From positions 310,001 to 374,000 of the forward strand of contig JACTAT010000315.1 in NCBI GenBank assembly GCA_014526335.1: a stretch of DNA of 64,000 bases, written 5' to 3'. Below the pieces are notes generated by a model, which was not told the origin of the DNA, did no database searches, and was given only the letters and a program-made list of their open reading frames with translations. This stretch comes from Chrysaora quinquecirrha. Taxonomy: Eukaryota; Cnidaria; Scyphozoa; Semaeostomeae; Pelagiidae. Below are positions 55,985 through 64,000 of the stretch, piece after piece; within the stretch, counting starts at the first letter, position 1; every line of letters begins with the position of its first letter. A program made the translations under genes and the position numbers.

Positions 55985-57680
55985 ATAAGACTAGCCCTTG
56001 CCTGTCTAAGACCACCGCCTCGTAAGACCTCCGCCCTAAACCTCTGCCTCAAAGACTTCTGCCTCAAGGACCTCCGCCTCAATGACCTCGGCCTCTCCAC
56101 TTAGCTCCTAGTTTCTAATTTTTAATATTTGTCCTTGGTCCTAGTCTAGAGTCCGTTTTCCTAGAGCCAATCCCAGTTCTGTTCCTCTGTTTTAGTGCAA
56201 GGTCCTTAGTCCACAATGATGTTCCGAAGTTAAATTACAAATTAGTCAGTGTACAGCAGTTGTCTTTCTCTATAGTCTTTTCGTTAGTCCTGACATAATT
56301 AATGGTCGTCAGTCCCATGCCTTGGTCCTGTCCCTCAGTCTTGTTACTGTTCATATATTCAATCTCGCTCCCTGGTCCTGTTCCTTAGTCTTGTAACTGT
56401 TCAAGTTTGTTAGTCCCAAAATTATTCATAGTCTTCAGTCCCTTTCCTTTATCCTGTTCCTTAGTCCTGCAATTATTCAGGGTCTTCACTCCAGTTCCTT
56501 TGTCTAGTTCGTAAACTTTGTTATTTTTGCATTCCTCAGTCCGGAAATTACTCCTGGTCTTCAGTCCTGTTCTTTATTCCTGCTTCTCAGTCCTGAAATC
56601 ATTCATGGTCTTCAGTCCCATTCCTTAGTCCTGTTCCTCAGTCCTGAAATTACTCATGATCTTCGGTCCCATTGTTAAGGCCTGTTCCTTAGTTCTTAAA
56701 TTACTCATTGTCTTCAGTCCCATTCCTTAGTCGTGTTCCCCAGTCCTGAAATTACTCATGATCTTCAGTTCCATTCCTTAGTCCTGTTCCTCAGTCCTGA
56801 AATTACTCATGGTGTTCAGTCAGGTACCTTATTCCTGTTTCTCAGTCCTGAAATGGTCTTCAATTCCATTCCTTGGTCTTGTTCCTCAGTCTTGTTATAG
56901 TTCATGTTCCTTAGTCGTGAAATTATTCATGGTCTTCAGTCCCGCTCCTTGGTCCTGTTCCCTAGTCATGTTATTGTTCATGTTCCTAAGCCTGAAATTG
57001 TTCATGGTCTTCAGTACCGTTCCTTGGCCCTGTTCCCCAGTCATGTTATTGTTCTTGCTCCTTAGTCGGGAAATTATTCGTGGTATTCAGTCCCTTACTA
57101 TGGTCCTGTTCCTCAGTGTTGTTATTGTTCATTCTCTGCAGTTCTGTTCCACATCGTTTTCCTTAGCCAAATTCGTTGGTCAAGATTTTATGTTGCGAAG
57201 AAAATTTTACCTTTCTAGCTATCCCTGGCTTGTTTCCTTCCCCTTGAAAGGATACCCCAAAGATCATGATAGAAAACGTAGGAATATAATAGATTGAACG
57301 CATTCTTCGCGGAGAACTCTGGTTTACTGAAGGAGAAGTCTTGGAGAACTCGGGTTTACTACAGGATCCTTTTTCTTGGTCTGTGGTAGTTATTCTTGCT
57401 CAGTCCTATGTAGTCAGATACTGCTATCAAGGGTTTTGCTGGCTGTCAAAGGCACTCTTTTAAAAGGGTTTTTGTTTCTTTTCTTTGAATCAAATGCACT
57501 TCTGAATAAGCTTTTGAAATGTGGTAATGGCATTTTGTTTCCATTGAAAGGGTTAAAAGCATTCCACAACGCGATTCAAACCGGCTGACTGAATATTCAT
57601 GTAAACATGGACTTTGTTTGATGAACTTCAATTGAAAAATATGAATACCAAACGAATTTAAAAATAATTCCGAAGCAAAA
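55985..57680. repeat. Triplication copy C (repeat part)
   Basis: Left module AGACTAGCCCTTGCCTGTCT, CACCGCCTCGTAAGACCTCC; minisatellite 56280-57150; right module TCGTTTTCCTTAGCCAAATT through TAGTCAGATACTGCTATCAA and GAATAAGCTTTTGAAATGTG. Followed directly by the ORF at 57685. Confidence 0.88.
56280..57150. repeat. 51/76-bp minisatellite in copy C
   Basis: About fifteen units; the left part uses the 51-bp form (CAGTCCTGAAATTACTCATG) as in copy A, the right part the 76-bp form with TTGTTATTGTTCATG as in copy B. The 162-codon plus ORF at 56809 is repeat-driven. Confidence 0.93.
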
Positions 57681-57684
57681 TTTA

Positions 57685-58059
57685 GTGATCGGGACGTCTC
57701 CTTGTGCCCCTAAAAGCATTTCCACCACGGAAACCACAGAAAGAATAAATGCTATGGAAAACGATGCTCCCCTAAGAGGAATTGATCTCCTGCCTCCGAC
57801 AACCTGTATCACGAAACAGGAGCCCTTACCAACAGAGCTATTTTCACGGGTTTCAGATTTCGATAATCCCTTTAGGAAAACAATCGGGCGATTGTTGAAA
57901 CAGGCACCAATGACGCACTTCAAAGAATGTTTAGCCCCAATTACCCCAGAAACTCCAGCAGTTGAGGAAAAAACGAATTGCGATGAGACGCCTACCCCAC
58001 AAGCGGCAGGGCAAGGCGCAGGTGGGAAAAGCGAACGACGAGCAACTTGGGAGGAATGA
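57685..58059 (+). CDS. Hypothetical ORF retained in the triplication (copy C)
   Basis: 124 residues with an open frame and stop: MIGTSPCAPKSISTTETTER, APLRGIDLLPPTTCITKQEP, LPTELFSRVSDFDNPFRKTI, GRLLKQAPMTHFKECLAPIT, then a low-complexity tail (GQGAGGKSERRATWEE). The first ~20 residues overlap a repeat-like flank, so the true start may be ENDAPLRG or an exon acceptor. It is not from the repeat frame, and copy B carries a recognisable broken version, so the sequence was a coding module when copied. Family unknown. It ends just before the polymerase relic, on the other strand. Confidence 0.45.
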   Translation: MIGTSPCAPKSISTTETTERINAMENDAPLRGIDLLPPTTCITKQEPLPTELFSRVSDFDNPFRKTIGRLLKQAPMTHFKECLAPITPETPAVEEKTNCDETPTPQAAGQGAGGKSERRATWEE

Positions 58060-58063
58060 AGGT

Positions 58064-58682
58064 GACGAAATCGGTTGCCATTTTAATATTAGAGAGATAA
58101 TGTCCATAGGGTAAGGTTTTGATTCCATTATCTAGAGTAAAGCGCTTATCAACAAATGATACAAGTGATAGCTTGTTTATTGAAACAGAGAAAACATCTT
58201 GCTTCATTGACTTCATGGTGTTCTGTGAATGTTTAAACACTCTGTTTTTGAAGAGACAATCCACATAATTTTCATGAGTCATCTCATCGTTGACTACGGA
58301 TATCTTTAGCCCCTTTGCTTTACCCACTTCTTTTTCATCTGTCTTATAACTGCAGAGATTTGCTCTCAAACCAATGAATTCTTTCATCACCTTTCCACCC
58401 AGTTCGTCCTTTATTTTCCCAATTACCTTTTTGTTTCGATTGGAGAAGCAAGGGTATTGTTATGTTCATCATTATAGCTGAAATCAAAATATCTTTCCTT
58501 CTCTTTCAGCTTCTCGTACAAGTGATCTTCGTTATAAATCGCATATAAGAAGCTGCCAGTGTCTGTAAAGCACAACTTCACATCTTTGAATTCTTTAAGC
58601 ATGTAGTTGTAATGAAAAGTATACATAAGTGTCTTGCTTATTTCTAACACTGTGAATCCAACGTAGATGGGTTTGTTCACAG
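58064..58682 (-). pseudogene. Polinton-type DNA polymerase B, C-terminal part
   Basis: Read downward: NKPIYVGFTVLEISKTLMYT, LKEFKDVKLCFTDTGSFLYA, YFDFSYNDEHN, then after a frame change near 58410 KEFIGLRANLCSYKTDEKEV, KAKGLKISVVNDE, HENYVDCLFKNR, FSVSINKLSLVSFVDKRFTL and DNGIKTLPYGHY. These are the palm motif C region and thumb of protein-primed family B polymerases as found in Polintons/Mavericks. The catalytic motif DTD reads DTG. The 5' side is cut at 58682 by a transposon end. Confidence 0.85.
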
Positions 58683-58735
58683 GGGCGGATCCAGCACAGA
58701 AATGTGACAGTTGCTGACGGGGGTCCGGGGGCGGA
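58681..58735. mobile_element. hAT-like transposon end (AGGGGCGGATCCAG)
   Basis: The polymerase frame stops exactly where CAGGGGCGGATCCAG begins, a common hAT-type terminal sequence, followed by a palindromic GGGGGTCCGGGGGCGGAGCC and CCACGCCCTTTTTT stretch. The matching right end was not found. Confidence 0.5.
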
Positions 58736-58739
58736 GCCC

Positions 58740-59300
58740 CCGTAAAATTTTTTTTGGGACCACGCCCTTTTTTACTAGGGGAAACGCCCTTTTTATTTGG
58801 GAAAACACCTTTTTTGGTTGGGGCACCTCCTACTACCTGACAGTGCCTTAAAGATTAAAAATAACTACTATAATGCTACGATACGACAAAACTGTAATAA
58901 ATGTTTGATGTTATACGAGTTATATTATGCAACACACTACTAAAATCAAATTTATCAAGAACTCAAACCAAAATAAGAAATAGTAAGATCAGCCAAGATT
59001 AGTATACTCAAACTTGGCTTCACATTAGATTATTCTTACTTCCACTCGTCGTTGTCGTTGCGCTAATTACCCCAAAGAAAGTTTCAAATTTGGGTGGGCT
59101 TTTGGGGAATATCAACTTTTCTCTTTGAATTATTCAGATATCTCAAATACCTCAAATACCTTGATTAAAACAGTTGCTACCTCAAGTTTTATGATTATAT
59201 AAAGAATAACATGGTATGTTCAGTTGTTCAATGTTCAGTTAACAAGAATAACAGGTAACTTAATGTTATGTAATGTTTAGTTATCAAGAATAACATGTAA
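58740..59300. other. Interior of the hAT-like insertion, non-coding
   Basis: AT-rich, with imperfect AAGAATAACANGTAATGTTC repeats at 59200-59310. No gene. Confidence 0.45.
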
Positions 59301-59303
59301 TGT

Positions 59304-62190
59304 TCAATGCTCAGACAAAAGAAGCATTCTTCTAGTATGACTCCTTGCGAAACGATCAATGACTGAGTCAACATCTAGTACTATTTCTCTGTGGACATTC
59401 AGCATTGCTAGACCATTAAGGCGGTTTTCGGACATAGTACTGCGTAAAAATGTTTTGAGTCTTCGCAACGTGGAAATCGAACGCTCGCAAGTACAGGTTG
59501 TGACTGGAATTGTCCCGAAAATTTTGAATGCTGTCAGAATGTTTGGAAAGGACAACGGATCGATAAATGGAAGCAGATCACTCAAAGTGTTGGGCAGAGT
59601 ACCATTGGTTCGAATGCATCTTTCATGCCACATTTCTAATTCGGTGGAAATATATCGAGGCTCTGGCATATCTTCTTTATATTTCTCAAGAAATCTAAGG
59701 AATCCAGTTTTCCAATTTCGCTGCGTTACTACATTAATTGGCATGCCGTATAAAGCATCCATAGCATCAAGATTGCCACTTGAAAAGCGTGAATTAATCT
59801 TACCAATCATATGGTCTAAGAAAGGTACTGAAATAGACCTTCTATAATATTCTGAAACTGAATCAGAAGGGACATTTTCCCGATGGCTTTGGCGAGCGAC
59901 AGTCCTTGGTTTGCTTGGAACTGTGCCTATTGATGCAGCAAGAGCAGCTGCTTCTTCATACCAAGAATCATGTCGTTTTCCTATGTCAGAGCGAATCTTT
60001 TCTAACATGACATAAAGGAGAGACACCTTTTCACGGGCAGCACCGGCGTCATATGACGCCGTCTGCAATTGCTTTGTCAGAGGTCTGGTAACCTCAAGAC
60101 AACGAGAAACAATAACAAGCGAAACGACAAACTGAAAAGAAATAATGCAATGTAATATTCCATTGCCTTTTGAGTGGAATCAGGGTTCCAGGTACGCGAG
60201 TAGTTTTGGGCGATTTCTTCAAGGCTTGAAACAACTGCAGGATAGATCTCAATCATAATGCCTAGTCCGTCAATTCTAGCTACCCACCTCTTGCGACAGA
60301 CGTCTATAAGCTTAGAACGGCGTGCCTCGGGTAACATTTCTTTAAAAAGAAATCTTTTTATTCAGTAGCTCAGAACGTTTGGGTGAATTGTTAAAGAAAT
60401 CTGATGTAATACGAACATTGTCCATCATGGTCATTATTACTTGAATTTGGCATGAAGACGCAACACACAAATTAAAAACATGAGAATTGCAATGTACATA
60501 AATTGCATTCTTATAAATTGACTGAATTCTTGCAGCAGCACCAGAAACTCTACCAGCCATATTTGTTTTCTTCAATCTGCTGGTATTTTGCCCTGTCCAG
60601 CTGAAGGTCGATGGGAACAGATTTTTTCTCCATGTACAATTTAAAATCTGAAGCTCGTTTAACAGAATCAGAGTGGACTGTTGATCTTTCAGAGTGATAT
60701 CTGAACTTCTGCCAAGCTACCTGCCATAGTTGAAATGGGGTTTTAAAAAGAATATGCAATTGAGCGCTACTGCTGCTCTCCCCACCAAACAAAACGAAAA
60801 CAGTGCAGAAAGCTCCATCAAAGATTTGTGAGTATGATAGCCAAGGAAATCTAGAAAACCAAGCATACTGAAATCGTCTATTGGACTTGTTGGCTGGAAA
60901 TTGAAAACCGGGATCAGGCTTCCACACATTGTTAAGCATTTCATACTTGATCTCTTCTTTGAGCGGAGGTTTAAGGCCAACGAAATTTCCAATATCATTT
61001 GCAAAATGAGGCTTAGGCTGAGGCTCACAGGGCTCAATATCAAGAGCGGCATTTGATAGATCCGAGTCAGCATGGTATGCTTCACTGGATTCAGCAAGAG
61101 ATGTTTTACAAATCTGAGGCGAAATATGGTTTTCTGCTTGCTCAGGCAACTCACTTCCGAAATCATGCTTTTTTTTAGAAAACATAGCGCTGATGGTGAC
61201 TTGTTTTCTCTTTATATTAGCCTTGGGTAACTGCTCAGAGGGCTTTATGGTATTAGACTTTGACACAACATTTAATGATTGCTTTATGGAATATGACTCT
61301 GACGCTACATTTAACTTAACCTTTTTACTCATGACTTCTGTAGAAAGGTTGTACGATATAACTACGTCTGGACACAAAATATTGTGTTTATCTTTGGAAC
61401 TGTTTTTATCAGACAAACACAGAGCAACATAATGATTTTTCCTGTCCGGAATAACACGGGTATTGAGATAATCAAACGGCATCGATGCACAGCGAAAAAT
61501 GTGAACTTTTGTGTCATTATTTACATATTTACAAGTTTCTCTCGGATAGATTGTACAGTTAAACATAAGCGATAGTGAATCCATTTTTCGTTTTTAATGG
61601 GATAATATGACTCGATTGGACATCTTAGAACACTCGACAAAGCAAGCATGCACAAAAATGATGAAAACTGATAATTTTTTGAATTCAATCTTGCTTCTGC
61701 AAGAACTGCAGATGGCGGAGCTCTTTTATCATAATGATCAAGAGCACCATCAGATAAACACATTGAAAAAGCATTGGCAACACTTGTGAATGATCCTTTC
61801 TTAAACTGCTCTGCAATCAATGGATGAGAGGCGTAGAAGAGGGTCGTATAGGGGTTCTGGGGAACATGGGAACAAGCCCCAAAATGGCTTAGGGAACAGG
61901 GAACATTTGCATGAAATTAGGGGAACAAGGGAACATTTTGCACATACTTTTCAGGGAACACTCTGAAAATTCCACAAAACTCAAGGGAACAAATTATAAT
62001 TTTCTAAGGGAACAGGGGAACAAGGACCCCCCTATACGACCCTCGTAGAAAGAGGCATTGTTGTACAGCTCAATACTTGTAAGACAACGAAGATACATGG
62101 ATAAGGCTGCATGTCCAATTAATGCAATGGAAGCTGCGTTATACAAACAATTGCCATTTGCCAGAGTTCTATAGAGCAAGAGCATTAGTT
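59304..62190 (-). pseudogene. hAT-like transposase with N-terminal OTU-like domain (frameshifted)
   Basis: Read downward from 62190. OTU-like domain: ANGNCLYNAASIALIGH (Asp of the usual DGNC is Asn), LSMYLRCLTSIELYNNASFY, a 204-bp MITE, then LIAEQFKKGSFTSVANAFSM, SVLRCPIESYYPI, a one-base shift near 61570, and RKNHYVALCLSDKN (probable catalytic His). A disordered Lys/Ser linker follows, then a TTF-type finger region RRFQYAWFSRFPWLSYSQIF with GAFCTVFVLFGGESS (second Cys lost). After a deletion and shift near 60550, hAT core pieces AIYVHCNSHVFNLCVASSC and KRWVARIDGL, then the C-terminal dimerisation block DPLSFPNILTAFKIFGTIPV, TCERSISTLRRLKTFLRSTM, NRLNGLAMLNVHR. Order and motifs are clear; the DUF4371-like middle is mostly gone. 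Non-functional. Confidence 0.85.
61840..62043. mobile_element. 204-bp MITE with 8-bp target duplication inside the OTU-like domain
   Basis: AGGGTCGTATAGGGGTTCTG at the left, complement of AGGGTCGTATAGGGGGGTCC at the right, flanked by CGTAGAAG (61832-61839) and CGTAGAAA (62044-62051). Deleting the element and one duplication copy joins NASFY to the following HPLIAEQF in frame, so insertion was into a then-open frame. The 8-bp duplication fits hAT. The interior has repeated GGGAACA motifs. Confidence 0.92.
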
Positions 62191-62194
62191 CATT

Positions 62195-62810
62195 ATGATT
62201 ATGTATTATAAGAAAATTGCTGCCTTATCTCTGTTATCGATTTAATTACAGAAAAGTATGTAAAAGTATGGTTTACAGCATAATATATTCTAATTGCTTA
62301 TTACAAAATTCCTAGCTAACTTCGATATGTATTTGCAAGAAAAACAAAACTCATATTGAGTCGTTAATATAGACAAACCAAAGAACACTGTCAGATTCTA
62401 AAAATACGCCCACTGTTGTACTCATAGAAACGGTTGTACTGTACACGACTACAGGGTAAGCCTCAATCACGCAACAGAACTGGCGGGCCTATCAAGAATT
62501 TCAAGAAAACTCTTGGAGGATTCACTTAGAAATTATATTGGCAAAACAAAGAGGATATACACTGGCAATAACTAATCTAAAACTTGAAAAATCTTAAGCT
62601 TTTGAAGAAAATTATCGCGAAATAAATCGAGAATAAATTTTGAAATAAAATAAATCCTATCATCGACCGAAGTTACATTTCTTCCTTTCCTACTTCCTTC
62701 CTACTAAAAATGAGCTTCAGATGGAGCATTAATGAAAATAATCAAACAAAAAGCCGATTTTAGGAATATGATAAAGAGACATAAGTTGACTTTCCAGTCT
62801 ATTTTTTTAT
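62195..62810. other. Probable intron of the OTU-hAT transposon
   Basis: No ORF. A strong acceptor (TTGCTCTATAG, minus strand) ends near 62175 just before LANGNCLYN, and a GTAAGA donor occurs at 62817 after the upstream ORF, but the simplest join is out of phase. Confidence 0.35.
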
Positions 62811-62817
62811 CTTACGG

Positions 62818-63043
62818 TGCGAAGATTACTACATCTTTCCCTCTGACTCTCTGGGAACTGCATGTCCGAAAAATCGCAAGTGGGAACCCGCCATCTCTCC
62901 TGTTTTGCTGACAATGTCTCCTTTTCTATTCCTCTGTTGCATTCATCGATAATTCCAGAAATATCATCAGATTTACCAGTATTATTTAATGATATATAGA
63001 GCTTTTCAAGCACAGTTTCACGTTTACTATTACAGGCAGCCAT
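62818..63043 (-). CDS. Possible first exon of the OTU-hAT transposon
   Basis: 75 codons from MAACNSKRETVLEKLYISLN to FPESQRERCSNLRT, followed by a consensus donor GTAAGA. It is acidic/basic and soluble-looking, with no recognised domain. Placement on the same strand upstream of the OTU-like domain suggests a leader exon, but phase does not fit the obvious acceptor, so the link is inferred. Confidence 0.4.
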
Positions 63044-63194
63044 TTCACTGCATCACTTTTCTGCATCGTCTAGCACCCTCCAGAAGCATCAACCGAATTG
63101 CTACTCAACCTGCTTGTCGTCCTCGTCACTGCTGCCATTGCACGTTGGGTAAAATGCACTATTTTCAAGCAATATAATTGGATAACTAGAAATT

Positions 63195-64000
63195 TCAAAA
63201 CCAGAGAGTTGCTCGAGGTTGCTCCCGCTCAAACAGAGACAATGAGAGCACCCTCAATGCCAGTTTTTGATTGGTTACATTGATATTACATTTATTCAGT
63301 TTGCTATAAAAAGATTCAAACGGAGGCAGTTCAAGCTTTAAATGATCATTGACCCACTCGTACGGATGAACACGCTTTCGTTGCAGCAAAGAAAACGCTT
63401 CTTGTGATCTCTACTTCTGATCAGGTGTGAGGTCATACTTAGTAGACGCTGGATAATTTCGGTAATCATCATCTTCAGGTTCTAACAAGCGTTACTGATT
63501 TCTTTCTTATTCTTCCAGTTCTTCGTCTTCATTATCAAAATCGTCATCTTCTTCATCGTCACCATCAGCATCTGCAGTGTACAGATTTTCATCGTCAGCA
63601 AGAATATTGTCGATAACCATATCTTCCATTTCACCAACATCTAATGTTTCCTCAATTACACCGTCAATTTTAAATATTTAATCCCTTTGCGATTTCTTTG
63701 TATTTACAAAGTCTACTGTGTTTAGATTGCCAACCAAGTTAGCTTTACCACTAGAGAATTTCTTTCTTTCATTGTCAACTCCGTTTGATACTTCATGGCG
63801 ATGAACTTTTCACCTGTTCTTGCAATGACTTTCACTCTCTAATCCTTTATTCTTTTCAATATTAAGTGATAGTCTTATCCTGTCAGATTGTGAATAATAC
63901 ATGGAATTCTATAACTTTTTGGTCTGATCACACATTCATTCATGCTGCACTTGCTACATGTTGGAGTTGGACCTCTATATTCACCCACATAAATGAAAAG
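63195..64000 (-). pseudogene. Polinton-type DNA polymerase B, N-terminal part
   Basis: Read downward from the window edge: EYRGPTPTCSKCSMNECV, RIPCIIHNLTG, DYHLILKRIKD and VIARTGEKFIAMKYQ, which match the HN-L-GYD exonuclease region of Polinton polymerases (with an in-frame stop in place of the Tyr or a neighbour). An acidic low-complexity insert follows (about 63530-63650), then KRVHPYEWVNDHLKLELPPF and ESFYSKLNKCNINVTNQ. From about 63280 the frame leaves polymerase sequence. The central palm motifs A and B are missing; the C-terminal part lies at 58.06-58.68 kb on the same strand, so the hAT-like insertion and deletions split one gene. Confidence 0.8.

Overview
This window looks like a repeat-rich, intron-containing metazoan genome, AT-rich by eye, most probably a cnidarian or similar invertebrate. 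It holds one clear single-copy host gene in many small exons, LEO1 of the PAF1 transcription complex. Most of the rest is decayed mobile DNA of animal types: BEL/Pao, Ty3/gypsy, CR1/L2-like LINE, Penelope-like elements, pogo-like and hAT-like DNA transposons, a Polinton-type DNA polymerase, and many short TIR elements. No bacterial operons, rRNA or CRISPR arrays are seen. The taxon call rests on the mix of families, not on a database match.

Layout. 1-4.0 kb: end of a 66-bp satellite array, then a broken BEL/Pao retrotransposon (minus) interrupted by a 1.3 kb TIR element. 4.6-8.3 kb: a TIR-flanked composite enclosing a second 66-bp satellite array with higher-order structure, followed by a short relative. 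10.1-12.0 kb: a 22-bp minisatellite abutting a LINE reverse transcriptase, fused to the integrase tail and LTR of a gypsy element. 12.36-24.28 kb: six LEO1 exons on the minus strand; the introns hold mariner-like and Harbinger-like MITEs, a THAP-domain ORF and a P2X7-like N-terminal exon. 24.7-32.8 kb: two Penelope fragments, a 950-bp minisatellite element, a pogo-like transposase with zinc finger and HTH, an ORF with a broken 2A-like motif plus PHD finger, and a long-TIR element. 32.9-35.7 kb: tandem repeats and a complete 640-bp TIR element with a 6-bp target duplication and a tRNA-like insert. 38.1-46.5 kb: a family of TAGACT-ended TIR elements with 9-bp target duplications, a minisatellite, a C2H2/acidic ORF and a spliced integrase-like transposase relic. 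47.2-51.2 kb: a truncated two-exon gene of the DUF6589 type, a RecQ-like helicase exon, a foldback element and a third Penelope fragment. 51.5-58.06 kb: a local triplication, each copy carrying a 51/76-bp minisatellite. 58.0-64 kb: a Polinton-type DNA polymerase B relic split by a hAT-like transposon whose product joins an OTU-like protease domain to a TTF zinc finger and transposase.

LEO1 is the only gene here that looks functional and conserved; its 5' end was not found. The transposon genes nearly all carry frameshifts or deletions. The least ordinary items are the higher-order satellite whose unit is an exact multiple of three, the OTU plus hAT gene interrupted by a cleanly excisable MITE, the integrase relic that splices in frame into its first catalytic Asp, the ORF retained in the triplication, and two minisatellite families that recur in opposite orientations 16 kb apart.
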